The notes under the pieces were generated by a model. The model had not been told where the DNA came from. It did no database searches and saw only the letters and a program-made list of their open reading frames with translations. 33,632 bases of DNA from Polyangiaceae bacterium. Lineage in GTDB: Bacteria; Myxococcota_A; Polyangia; Polyangiales; Polyangiaceae. The DNA lies in NCBI GenBank assembly GCA_025937785.1, contig JAICQQ010000077.1, positions 1 to 33,632 of the forward strand, in the 5' to 3' direction. Shown here one piece after another: positions 9,165-17,244 of this stretch. Within the stretch, counting starts at the first letter, position 1. The number at the start of each line of letters is the position of its first letter. The translations under genes were made by a program, and so were the position numbers.

Positions 9165-10202
9165 CTAGTCGTCCGATTTTCCCGTGATCAGCTCCACTTT
9201 CGCAAGTGCGTCGGGAGCTAGATCACCAACGATCTCCTTGAATGACATCGGAACCAGACGGCGGCAGCGTTTCAAGAGCAACGGCAGGGGGCTGGAAGGT
9301 TCGTAGCGCGCATAATACGCGCAGATCTTGTCGAGCATCTTGAGAACATCCTCGCGCGAGGAGATTTCTCCGGTGATGGCGCGGCGCGAGGGCGCGGGGC
9401 TGTCACTCGCCGCGGCTTCGGCTGCTTGCTCGGCTGCTTGCTCGGCTGCACGTTCGGCCATCTCCTGCTGCAAGGCTTCGATGCGCGGCCGGAAGGCGCT
9501 GGTCGCTTGCTGCAGCACGCGCTTGACGGGTGCAAAATCGGGCGACGCGCTCGCCTGCTTATCGAAGGCCGCTTCGATCCCGTGGAGCAGCGTCGTCCCC
9601 CGGTTCAGCACCCCATCGAACGCGCTCAAGATCTCCAGCGTCAACTCCTGGAAGGCTGCGTCGATCTGCGCCGGCTCGTATTTGGGGCCCTGCGTCGGCT
9701 GGGGCAGCTCGCCGCTGGCAATCGCCAGCTCGCGGAGCCCGATGGGACCGAACGCGCGAGACACGAACATGGGGGTGTTGCGCAGGGTGGTTACCAGCGC
9801 CGGGGTGTTGAGCCATGCAAGCGCGGTGACTCGCATCGTCGCGTCGTTGTCCTCGGGGTCGAGTTGAGGATGAACGCTTGCCCAGTACCGTTCGAGCATG
9901 CCGTGAACCAAGGCGAGCCCGTCGCTGAACCCCTCGAAGCCGCGCGCTACCGTCAGCGCTTGGACGAGATAGCACGCCACGCGCAGGTCTTTGGTCTTGA
10001 GCAAGAGCTCCGCGGCTTGCTTGTGTACGGCGGCGGGGTTGATGGGCTCGCCCGGGATGATGGTCCCGCCCATCTGTTGGTCAGGCTTCGGTTGCGCCGC
10101 ACGCTCGAGTTCTAGAAAGGCCCTGTCGTACTCCAGATTGTCACCGGTCGGGTTCGCGGCCGAAACTGGCGCTAGCAAGCTATCGATGTCGATTGTGAGC
10201 AT
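9165..10202 (-). CDS. tssA: T6SS TssA-like initiator/cap protein
   Basis: TssA proteins prime sheath polymerisation and baseplate assembly. The ImpA-N domain is clear: LLAPVSAANPTGDNLEYD near the start, KTKDLRVACYLVQAL, and the ERYWASVHPQLDPEDND motif. A helical, Ala/Glu-rich middle (about 255-290) and a C-terminal region with YEPSSPLPLLLKRCRRL follow, as in short TssA proteins of about 340-370 residues. The frame is open to 10307, but homology starts at MLTIDIDSLL, so I choose the ATG at 10202 (about 345 residues). No clear ribosome-binding site precedes it, which leaves the start less sure. It is the first gene of the minus-strand T6SS operon. Confidence 0.92.
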   Translation of the reverse strand: MLTIDIDSLLAPVSAANPTGDNLEYDRAFLELERAAQPKPDQQMGGTIIPGEPINPAAVHKQAAELLLKTKDLRVACYLVQALTVARGFEGFSDGLALVHGMLERYWASVHPQLDPEDNDATMRVTALAWLNTPALVTTLRNTPMFVSRAFGPIGLRELAIASGELPQPTQGPKYEPAQIDAAFQELTLEILSAFDGVLNRGTTLLHGIEAAFDKQASASPDFAPVKRVLQQATSAFRPRIEALQQEMAERAAEQAAEQAAEAAASDSPAPSRRAITGEISSREDVLKMLDKICAYYARYEPSSPLPLLLKRCRRLVPMSFKEIVGDLAPDALAKVELITGKSDD

Positions 10203-10422
10203 GGTTGTTAACGGTGCCGTCGCCAGAACGCTCGCCCCTCGCCCGGGCCGCCCCGCAGCTAAAGTGCCGGAGGCGTATTGGATGCGCGTCTGTAAGGAAG
10301 TATACACCCCCCCCCTATCGTTAAGCTAGCGTCAAGCCTAACTTTGGGACGTTCGGGGAGACAGTGGGGCGAGCCATGGAGCAAACCTTCGCTTTCGACC
10401 CTGCTGTGCTAATCCAATCGAT
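10203..10422. promoter_or_regulatory. Divergent intergenic region between tssA and the transglycosylase gene, with a C9 tract
   Basis: These 220 bp must hold the promoter of the minus-strand T6SS operon and probably that of the plus-strand transglycosylase gene. A run of nine C lies at 10307-10315 (G9 on the tssA strand), next to a minus-strand TATACT (10304-10299) that could be a -10 element. No good -35 sits 17 nt upstream of it; a TTGACG at 10335-10330 is too far. I see no sigma-54 -24/-12 pair. The region is assigned by gene layout; no specific promoter is proven. Confidence 0.5.
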
Positions 10423-13026
10423 GTGCACCATCCCGCCGGTGACAGCAGCGCGAACGCCGAGGCCCAAAAGCGGCTGACGGCGGAGCTTGCCGTTTTTCTG
10501 GAGCGGTGGCGCCACGCCCTCGCCCGCCAGGCTGTGCCCACGGACCCTGCAGTGATCGCTTTGCAACAGCAGGCGGGGCAACTCCAGATGCAAGCTTCGC
10601 AGCTCGGGCTCGCCGAGGTGACTCAACACCTCGCGCGCTGTCAACGAGCGGTCGAACAGCGAAACTTCGACGAGCTCACGCAGAGCTTGAACGCGCTCAC
10701 AGGGCTCCAGCAACGAGGGCGCGCGGAGCCCAACCAGGCGCAGTCCGGAGAGCGCTTTCGTGCGGGCGCGGCGCCTCCCCCGTCGGGCGGTCTCGCGCCG
10801 CCGCCGATGCTCACGTCGTCGCCACCGCAGGCCGCGCTGCAGCCCCCCGCCGCCGACTCGATGGAGACGCTGCTCTCTGCGCGGGACGCCGGGTCACCGC
10901 GACCGGGAATGTCACAAGCTCCTGTACCGCCGCCCGCGCTGCTCGGCGCGCTGGCACACAGACAGGCTGCGTCTTCGCCGGGCGTCGCACCGCCCCCGGT
11001 AGCGCCTCCGATGAACCTCGCTGGCGGTGGCCCGCTGCAAGCCGCGCCAGTACCTGTCGTGCGTCCTCCGCAAGTGCTCGCCGGGTCCGCCCCACAAGCG
11101 ACCGCAAGCAAGCCGATGCTCCAGGTGCGGAACATGTTCGCCCTCGGTCGCAATAAGCGATCGGCGCCAGCCGCGGCCGCAGCCGTCGCCAGCGCGGGTC
11201 CGAGTGGAGCATCGCCGCTGCTCGGCCTCAAGTCGCGCAAGCAGTCCGAGCCGATGAGCGCTGTCCCGCCGCCGCTCTTGCCGAACGATCCCATGGGATT
11301 GCCGCGGCTCTCTCCGGAGCTTGCACGTCAACCCGCGCCGATGCCGCGCGCCGAGGGCGCCCCTGCCGAAGTCAATCAGCTGCTGAAACAGGTGAGCAAA
11401 GAGCGCAAGCGAGCGCGCCCCAGCGCCGCGCTGCCGCGCCCGCGCGCGCGCACCCCGTCGCGGCCCTCGTCCGGTTCGGGGACGGTGTGGATCGTGCTCG
11501 GTGCTTCGACGCTGGCCGTGGGCGTGCTCGTGATGGTGGGAGTGCTGGTTTTCAAGCGGCCGGATCCGCAGCCGATCGAGCCGCTCAGCAGCGTGGCGGC
11601 CACGGCCTCCACCTCTGCAGAGCAAGAACTGCCACGTTCGAAGCTGTCGTCGTCCACGGAGCAGCTGAAATCGCTGGTGACACAGGTCCACGGTCGCAAG
11701 CTTTCTCCGGAGTTGCGCGCCTACGTCGATGAAGATGCGGCGCTGGTAGCCAAAGCGCTCACGAAGGACTGTAAGCAGCCCAACGCCCCTGAGCTTTGCA
11801 AAGAGCTCACGGAGTTCTTCGTCGACAAGAAGCCGCTGCAGATCAAGAAACGCCAGCGCGATCCCAACCGGCCAGTCGCAGGCTGGTTGCGCGGGCTCAA
11901 GATGCCGACGATCCCGGTCGAGGACGATCCGCGCGTGCTGCGGCAGTTCGAGTTCTACACCCAGAACCCCGTGGGCCGCGAGACGTTCCAGTCAATGCTG
12001 TTTCGCTGCGGTGCCTACCGCGATCTGATCCAGTCGACGCTCGTGAAGTACGAGTTGCCCGTCGACGTGATGGCGGTCGTCCTGGCCGAAAGCAGCTGTT
12101 TCGCACAAGCCAAGTCGCCCGCGGGCGCGGTGGGGCTGTGGCAGTTCATTCCTGCCGCGGCGCGCGCCTACCACCTGCGGGTTCGCGAGGACGTCGTCGA
12201 CGAACGCCTGAGCCCGTTCAAGTCGACGCAAGCCGGCGTGCGCTACATGGCGGACATGTTCGCGCTGTTTGGCGAGTGGGACTTGGTGTTTGCCTCCTAT
12301 AACATGGGTCCGTTCGGCTTGATGGCGCGGCTCGAACGCGCCGGAGGCGACGTGGGCTACTGGGACTTGGTCGACGCGAACCTGCTCCCCGAAGAAACCG
12401 AGAACTACGCGCCTGCCATCCAGGCGTTGGCGTTGATCCTGAACAACCTGAGCCGCCTCCGCTTTTCCACCAGTCAGATGAAAGCGCCGCAGCTGACCGC
12501 AGATCTGGAAGCGCCGGCGGGTACCCGGCTCGGGATGGTGGCTCGCGCCGCGGCCATGAGCGCCGTCGACCTGCGCCGGTTGAACCTCGACATCGTGGGC
12601 GACAGCGTGCCGAACCTGCCGGGAGGCTTCTCCGTCCAGGTGCCGAAAGACGTCGTGTGGCAGGCTCGCGACACGCTCAAAGAGTTGTTGGCTCAAGGCG
12701 ACGACGCTGACATGTGCGTGTCACCCGCGTTCGACTGGGGCAAGCGCCAGTTCACGACGGAGATGGCTGAGGCCTGTCACCGTAAACTCTCCAGCGGAGC
12801 GCCTGGCAACGTCGCGGGCCCCGAAGCACCGGCGCCAGAAGCTGGTCCCGGACCGGGTGCCGCTCCCGCGCCTGCGCCCGTTCGGTCCGCGCCGCGGCCG
12901 AGGTCGCCGGGGCCTGCCGCTCCGGCACCGCCGGCGGGTGCCGCTCCCGCGGCGCCGGCGCCAGCAACTCCGCGGCTGCCCACCGCAGACGATCCGCCGG
13001 GCGAGTTCGAACTGCCCGAGTACTGA
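10423..13026 (+). CDS. Membrane-anchored lytic transglycosylase (MltD-like SLT domain) with long cytoplasmic Pro-rich region
   Basis: This 867-residue protein probably cleaves peptidoglycan glycan strands in the periplasm. Residues 1-100 are helical and 100-350 are Pro/Ala-rich. One transmembrane helix lies at about 355-377 with basic residues before it, predicting a cytoplasmic N-terminus and periplasmic C-terminus. The family 1 transglycosylase domain (about 510-680) has the catalytic Glu at about 556 in AESSCF, then SPAGAVGLWQFIP and the FASYNMGP motif. A LysM-like stretch (about 700-745) and a Pro/Ala tail follow. The start is a GTG without a clear ribosome-binding site and is uncertain. 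It is divergent from tssA, and TssL here lacks a peptidoglycan-binding domain. It may therefore open the wall for the T6SS membrane complex (inference). Confidence 0.88.
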   Translation: MHHPAGDSSANAEAQKRLTAELAVFLERWRHALARQAVPTDPAVIALQQQAGQLQMQASQLGLAEVTQHLARCQRAVEQRNFDELTQSLNALTGLQQRGRAEPNQAQSGERFRAGAAPPPSGGLAPPPMLTSSPPQAALQPPAADSMETLLSARDAGSPRPGMSQAPVPPPALLGALAHRQAASSPGVAPPPVAPPMNLAGGGPLQAAPVPVVRPPQVLAGSAPQATASKPMLQVRNMFALGRNKRSAPAAAAAVASAGPSGASPLLGLKSRKQSEPMSAVPPPLLPNDPMGLPRLSPELARQPAPMPRAEGAPAEVNQLLKQVSKERKRARPSAALPRPRARTPSRPSSGSGTVWIVLGASTLAVGVLVMVGVLVFKRPDPQPIEPLSSVAATASTSAEQELPRSKLSSSTEQLKSLVTQVHGRKLSPELRAYVDEDAALVAKALTKDCKQPNAPELCKELTEFFVDKKPLQIKKRQRDPNRPVAGWLRGLKMPTIPVEDDPRVLRQFEFYTQNPVGRETFQSMLFRCGAYRDLIQSTLVKYELPVDVMAVVLAESSCFAQAKSPAGAVGLWQFIPAAARAYHLRVREDVVDERLSPFKSTQAGVRYMADMFALFGEWDLVFASYNMGPFGLMARLERAGGDVGYWDLVDANLLPEETENYAPAIQALALILNNLSRLRFSTSQMKAPQLTADLEAPAGTRLGMVARAAAMSAVDLRRLNLDIVGDSVPNLPGGFSVQVPKDVVWQARDTLKELLAQGDDADMCVSPAFDWGKRQFTTEMAEACHRKLSSGAPGNVAGPEAPAPEAGPGPGAAPAPAPVRSAPRPRSPGPAAPAPPAGAAPAAPAPATPRLPTADDPPGEFELPEY

Positions 13027-13290
13027 TCGGGGGCGGCGTGGCGTGGCGTTCCTGCCCCTGGGCGTGGCAGCAGCGCGGGTTCAAGCTTGCACTCTCGCAG
13101 TGAGAGAGGTGGTAGCTACGAAAAAGTGCAGCGAGTCCGGATACGGAGGCCGACTTCTGACCGCATTGAGCAGTTTTTCCGAGGCGCCACGGAGGTCGCT
13201 TGGTACTTTGGGTCCGTTCGCGGCCGATTGAGCCGGCGGCGTCCTCGACCGACGCGGTCTGCTGCGACCGCCCAACCCGATCGGGAACAG

Positions 13291-14505
13291 ATGGATCGAA
13301 CCTCTCCCCCTCCTCAGCCTCGTTCAGCGCGGCGAAACCTCATGGCGGCCACGGCTCTGGGGTGGTTTGCAGCGCTCGCTCCCGCGGGCGGGTGTAGCAA
13401 CGAGCTTACGAGCCCTCCTTCCGATCTGCCGGATGGAGCAGCCATCGGCATGGGCGGGACCAACGCCGTCACGTCTGGCGTGACGGTAAACACGAGCGGC
13501 AACAGCACCAGCAGCAGTGCGACGACCAGCGCCGGCCCGAGCACGGTCGGGGCCGCAACGGTCAACACGGTCGGAAGCGTCGCCACGAGCAGCGTCAGCA
13601 CCAGCAGCGGCACCCAGAGCGCCACTACGGGAAGCGTCACTACCGGCAGTATCGGCACGGCCACCGGTAGTGGCGGCACCGGCATGGTGGAACCGCCCTG
13701 CGTGGATCTCGAGCCGGCTCCGAGAGAGGACTGGCCGGGGGCTACCTGCGAAAACTGGGCGCTCGAAAGCGACGCCTGCAATGAAGCGTGGTTCGAAGAG
13801 TACTGTCGCATCAGTTGTGGACGCTGCGTGCCGGACGGCGGCTTGCCCGAGCAACCGATGCCTCCGGATTGCTCCGCGCTGCCGCAGGTCAGCGGGGGCG
13901 ACGGGTTCGCCACGCGCTACTGGGACTGCTGTCAGCCGCATTGCTCACAGTTCGATGGTCACCGCTGCAGTCAAGATGGCACCTCGCGAACGGGCGACAG
14001 CAACAGTGCTTGCAACGGCGGCGGCTCGTTCGCCTGTTACGACGAGGCCCCCCGCGCCGTGGACGAGTGCCTCTCGTACGGGCACATCGCCAAGGCCAAC
14101 CCCAACTGCGGCGGGTGCTACCGCATCCAGTTCACCGGGGAAGGCGAACACAACGCGACGGACGCTGGGTCCAGGCTCATCAAGGGCAAGCAGATGATCG
14201 TCAAGGTGACCAACACCGGCAGCGACGTGGGCGGCAACCAGTTCGACTTGATGATCCCTGGTGGCGGAGTCGGCCAATTCAACGCGTGCAGCCGGCAATG
14301 GGGCACGAGCGACTTGGGCGCTCAATACGGAGGGTTTCTCACCAACTGCACCGGTGGTCATTCGGAAAAGAAAGAATGCGTCCGGCGCGAGTGCATGAAG
14401 ATCCCCGCGGGCCCAGCGCGCGACGGCTGCATCTGGTTCGTCGATTGGTTCGAGGTCGCCGACAACCCGAAGTTTACGTCGCAGCAGACCGATTGCCCCT
14501 TCTGA
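13291..14505 (+). CDS. Secreted GH45-family endoglucanase (cellulase) with Cys-rich module
   Basis: About 404 residues. The N-terminus has basic residues, a hydrophobic stretch and PAGGC, suggesting export as a lipoprotein. A Ser/Thr/Gly-rich linker (about 50-130) leads to a six-Cys module at 137-179 ending SCGRC, resembling ShKT-type domains. The catalytic domain has the GH45 signature ATRYWDCC (207-214), with Asp212 matching the known catalytic base. The segment SDVGGNQFDL has Asp312 and Asp319, where fungal GH45 enzymes carry their essential and acid Asp. IPGGGVGQFN, CSRQWG and a late VDWFEVADNP also match. Many cysteines suggest disulfides. The frame is open upstream to 13087, but the ATG at 13291 precedes the signal peptide. 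The expected reaction is endo-hydrolysis of beta-1,4-glucan. Any link to the T6SS is only positional. Confidence 0.9.
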   Translation: MDRTSPPPQPRSARRNLMAATALGWFAALAPAGGCSNELTSPPSDLPDGAAIGMGGTNAVTSGVTVNTSGNSTSSSATTSAGPSTVGAATVNTVGSVATSSVSTSSGTQSATTGSVTTGSIGTATGSGGTGMVEPPCVDLEPAPREDWPGATCENWALESDACNEAWFEEYCRISCGRCVPDGGLPEQPMPPDCSALPQVSGGDGFATRYWDCCQPHCSQFDGHRCSQDGTSRTGDSNSACNGGGSFACYDEAPRAVDECLSYGHIAKANPNCGGCYRIQFTGEGEHNATDAGSRLIKGKQMIVKVTNTGSDVGGNQFDLMIPGGGVGQFNACSRQWGTSDLGAQYGGFLTNCTGGHSEKKECVRRECMKIPAGPARDGCIWFVDWFEVADNPKFTSQQTDCPF

Positions 14506-14524
14506 GTCGCGGGTCGCCTTCGTG

Positions 14525-14559
14525 CTGTCGCGTGCCGGAGCCACGGCGCAGAGCGACAG
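14525..14559. terminator. Hairpin 1 in the convergent cellulase/hcp gap
   Basis: The inverted repeat CTGTCGC (14525-14531) / GCGACAG (14553-14559) encloses an inner near-match stem gtgccg/cggcgc. It lies 20 bp after the cellulase stop. No T-tract follows, so termination is inferred from position and structure. Confidence 0.45.
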
Positions 14560-14575
14560 GAGGCGGAACGAGGCC

Positions 14576-14609
14576 GGTCAAGCAGCGGCGTGATTGCCGC
14601 AGCTTGACC
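14576..14609. terminator. Hairpin 2, strong stem between convergent genes
   Basis: Arms ggtcaagcagcggc (14576-14589) and gccgcagcttgacc (14596-14609) pair over 14 positions with one A-A mismatch, around the loop gtgatt. It sits 31 bp from the hcp stop and 70 bp from the cellulase stop, so it could terminate both transcripts. There is no long T-run on either side. Confidence 0.6.
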
Positions 14610-14640
14610 ACCTGATCGCCACTGAGGCGGTTTTGGTCCG

Positions 14641-15129
14641 TTACGCCGGCCAAGCCTCGGGCTTGCTCATGTCCCAGCCGCCCTCGAGCGTACCGCCAGC
14701 AGCGCCCTCGCCTGCTTGCGGCGCGTACTCGATCTTGATCCGGGCGCAATTGATGCTGATCGTTTCCTTGATCTTGTCGTTGCTGTCGATCTCTTGACCC
14801 ACGTCGTAGGCGCTGATGATCACCTGCTCCATGTGGATCTTGAGGTACTCGATTTGATCCCCGCCGGCTTTCCGCACCGTGAGCAACGCATCCTTGTAGT
14901 GGGTGCCCTTGGCGCAGGCAGCGAACAGGTTCGGGCTCGCCTTATCTACGAACTTGACGACCTGGAGGTCCCTGACGCTGACCGAGCTCGCACCACCGCC
15001 CGCGTTGACGTGCATGGTAGCCGGTTGCTTGGCGCCAAAGTTCCAAGATATCACCCTGATTTGGTCTGCGAGTGCACCGCTGGTTTCGCCCTCGATGTCA
15101 CCGATCTTCAGATACATGTCTTCAGCCAT
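14641..15129 (-). CDS. tssD: T6SS inner-tube protein Hcp (TssD)
   Basis: Hcp, 162 residues, forms the hexameric rings of the tube that is fired by sheath contraction. The protein begins MAEDMYLKIGDIEGETSG and has the QIRVISWNFG strand. It then shows VSVRDLQVVKFVDKASPNLFAACAKG in the expected order, and the pair KAGGDQIEYLKIHMEQVIIS typical of the Hcp1 family. A strong AGGAG ribosome-binding site stands 8 nt before the ATG, consistent with high expression. The gene stands alone on the minus strand, separate from tssBC, so it may have its own promoter in the gap shared with tssJ. Confidence 0.97.
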   Translation of the reverse strand: MAEDMYLKIGDIEGETSGALADQIRVISWNFGAKQPATMHVNAGGGASSVSVRDLQVVKFVDKASPNLFAACAKGTHYKDALLTVRKAGGDQIEYLKIHMEQVIISAYDVGQEIDSNDKIKETISINCARIKIEYAPQAGEGAAGGTLEGGWDMSKPEAWPA

Positions 15130-15286
15130 GTCGCGTCTCCTCTTTCTTTTCTTTCGCTGTTGCCCTTCAGGCCCCGCCCCATGTTGAGGGCGCAGAAACT
15201 GCCCTAATAATCAGGCCCAAAGAAGAACCGTTGCATCAACTCACTAGACTCAAGCACGGGTTCGGTCAAGAGTGCCACTGGCGACC
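15130..15286. promoter_or_regulatory. Divergent hcp/tssJ intergenic region
   Basis: This 157-bp gap separates two divergent T6SS transcription units. On the plus strand TTGAGG (15184-15189) precedes the AT-rich stretch TAATAAT (15205-15211), at a spacing of 15-17 depending on the hexamer chosen. This is a weak sigma-70-like candidate for the tssJ operon. On the minus strand a purine-rich leader with AGGAG precedes hcp. I found no sigma-54 site. Confidence 0.4.
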
Positions 15287-15868
15287 ATGCATACCGTTCT
15301 CATCCGGCACCTTCAGAGCAGGCCGTTTCTCCGGCGTCTTCACCCGTTAAGCCCGTTAACATGTCTCGCAACTTTCACGTTAGCGAGCGTGCTTGCATGT
15401 TCTTCTACGGCGCCGCCTCCGAAAGCTTCCCCGACCCAGGAGTGCAAAGTGATACCACCGAAGCTCGAGCTCGCGGCTTCGGATCGCTTGAACGGGACGA
15501 ATGCTTCAGACAGCCGTCCCGTCCAGGTGCGGTTGTACCAACTGAAGAACGACGCGGTCCTCCAGAACTCGAGCTTCGAGGAGATCTGGCAGCAAGATCG
15601 TACCATCCTCGCGGATGACTTGGTGAACGTGGTCGAGGTCACGGTCTACCCGGGTAAGTCGAAAGTCGTCGCCATCGAAGCCGACGAAGCTGCAAACAAA
15701 CTTGGTGTCGTGGCACTATTCCGGGAACCTCAAGGAAAGGACTGGTTCGTTACCTACGAGCTCGATTCCGCGCCGCCGGCGCCCCCTTGCCCCAAAACCG
15801 CAGCCCGCATCAGCGTGTACTTGGACCGCATGCAGATCCAAGATGGACAAGGTCGCCCTTCGGAGTAA
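15287..15868 (+). CDS. tssJ: T6SS outer-membrane lipoprotein TssJ
   Basis: TssJ (VasD/Lip) anchors the TssL/M complex to the outer membrane. The protein of about 193 residues has a signal peptide with two arginine-rich segments and a lipobox SVLAC (Cys38). The mature part is a small beta-sandwich with PVQVRLYQLKND, a FEEIWQQD segment, a DDLVNVVEVTVYPG strand and a WFVTYEL strand, matching the family. I use the ATG at 15287; a GTG at 15272 in frame is a possible alternative and neither has a strong ribosome-binding site. It is first in the plus-strand T6SS operon, 14 bp before tssK. Confidence 0.92.
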   Translation: MHTVLIRHLQSRPFLRRLHPLSPLTCLATFTLASVLACSSTAPPPKASPTQECKVIPPKLELAASDRLNGTNASDSRPVQVRLYQLKNDAVLQNSSFEEIWQQDRTILADDLVNVVEVTVYPGKSKVVAIEADEAANKLGVVALFREPQGKDWFVTYELDSAPPAPPCPKTAARISVYLDRMQIQDGQGRPSE

Positions 15869-15882
15869 CGAAAGTAATTGCG

Positions 15883-17244
15883 ATGCCGAACAAACCCATT
15901 TGGACGGAAGGAATCTTGCTCAGCCAGCATCACTTCCAGCAGCAAGATCGCTACCACGAGTCATTGCTCCGCGATCGACTTCAGGCAATCATCCATTACG
16001 ATTGGGGCGTGACCGAGCTCGAACTCGACGATCGAGGTCTCGCGTCGGGTCAGTTCAAGGTGCGCCGCTTCGCCGCGATCTGGCCGGACGGTACCAGTCT
16101 GCGCTGCGGTGACGATCTCGAGGAACCACCGCCGGCTCCGCGGTCGTTCGAAGAGGCGTTCCCGCCCGACGCGGCCACGCTCGAAGTGTTCTTGGGGTTG
16201 GCGCAAGAGTCACAGTCGGCGCTGCTCACGCAAGAGGACGAAGCGGGGGAGGCCCGGCGTTTCGTCAGGGCGATCCAGAACGTGCCCGACCTCAATAACG
16301 GCAGCTCGCCTCAAGAGGTGGAGTGGGCACGACCGAATCTACGTTTGTTCTTCGGTAAGGAGCGGCGCGACGGGTTCACCACGATTCGCATCGCCGAGAT
16401 CGTGAAGCAACGCACCGGCCAGGCGATCATCCGCGACAACTACGTGCCGCCGGTGCTCCAGATCTCGGCGTCACCGTTCCTGCTGAGCGGCGCGCGCCGA
16501 GTGCTCTCGGGTGTCACCTCGCGACAGCGGGAACTCGCCAGCGATCGGCGCCTGCGGCAACGCGGCGCCGTCGAGCTGCACTCCACCAACGCCCGTAAGT
16601 TCTGGTTGCTGCACACCCTCAACGGATGGATCCCGCGGCTCTCGCATTTGATCGAAACGGGGCGCGTGCATCCAGAAGAGCTGTACCTGGCGCTCACGGG
16701 TCTCGCGGGTCAGCTGTGCAGCTTCTCCGAAAGCGAGGAGCCGACGGCGCTGCCCAAGTTCAAGTACCTCGAGCTCGGCGAGGTGTTCGAGGAGCTGTTC
16801 GCCAAGGTCATTTCGTTGCTCTCGGGTGGCATCGAACAGCCCTACATCGAGATCGGGCTCGAGCACCGTCCGGACGGTATGTTCATCGCCAAGTTCCCCG
16901 ATCCGGCGGTCGCAGCGAAAGAGCTGTTCGTCGCGGTGCAGTCCACGATGCCCGAGGCGCTCGTGCGCGAGCGCGTGCCCGCCGTGCTCAAAGTGGCTGG
17001 TTGGAACAAGATCTACGACGTCGTAAAACAGGCGCGGCACGGCGTGCGCAACGAGATCGAATGGAACCCTTCCGCAGCCTTGCCGCTCAAGCCGGGGATT
17101 TGCTTTTTCCGACTCCGCCGTGAGGGCCCGTTCTGGGACGATATCGCTAGGACCTCGTCGATTGCGCTGTACCTGCCGCTCGACGCCGACTGGAAAGGGA
17201 CGTCGCTCGCGTTGTACGCCGTCGAGCCGAGCCGCCTGCAATGA
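15883..17244 (+). CDS. tssK: T6SS baseplate-membrane adaptor TssK
   Basis: TssK (VasE/ImpJ), about 453 residues, connects the baseplate to the TssL/M membrane complex. The N-terminus is diagnostic: PIWTEGILLSQHHFQQQD, followed by HYDWGVTELELDD. Other family features are the PPVLQISASPFLLSGARR strand, the LCSFSESEEPTALPKFKY segment, and a C-terminal domain containing the RHGVRNEIEWNPSAALPLKPG stretch and YLPLDADW. The open frame reaches upstream to 15787, but that part overlaps tssJ, and the conserved N-terminus begins at the ATG at 15883. The stop overlaps the tssL start (ATGA). Confidence 0.97.
   Translation: MPNKPIWTEGILLSQHHFQQQDRYHESLLRDRLQAIIHYDWGVTELELDDRGLASGQFKVRRFAAIWPDGTSLRCGDDLEEPPPAPRSFEEAFPPDAATLEVFLGLAQESQSALLTQEDEAGEARRFVRAIQNVPDLNNGSSPQEVEWARPNLRLFFGKERRDGFTTIRIAEIVKQRTGQAIIRDNYVPPVLQISASPFLLSGARRVLSGVTSRQRELASDRRLRQRGAVELHSTNARKFWLLHTLNGWIPRLSHLIETGRVHPEELYLALTGLAGQLCSFSESEEPTALPKFKYLELGEVFEELFAKVISLLSGGIEQPYIEIGLEHRPDGMFIAKFPDPAVAAKELFVAVQSTMPEALVRERVPAVLKVAGWNKIYDVVKQARHGVRNEIEWNPSAALPLKPGICFFRLRREGPFWDDIARTSSIALYLPLDADWKGTSLALYAVEPSRLQ

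Noticed and set aside
10321..10713. Minus-strand open frame (130 codons) over the start of the transglycosylase gene
   Set aside because: It covers the divergent promoter region and is antisense to a longer gene with clear domains; no motif supports it.
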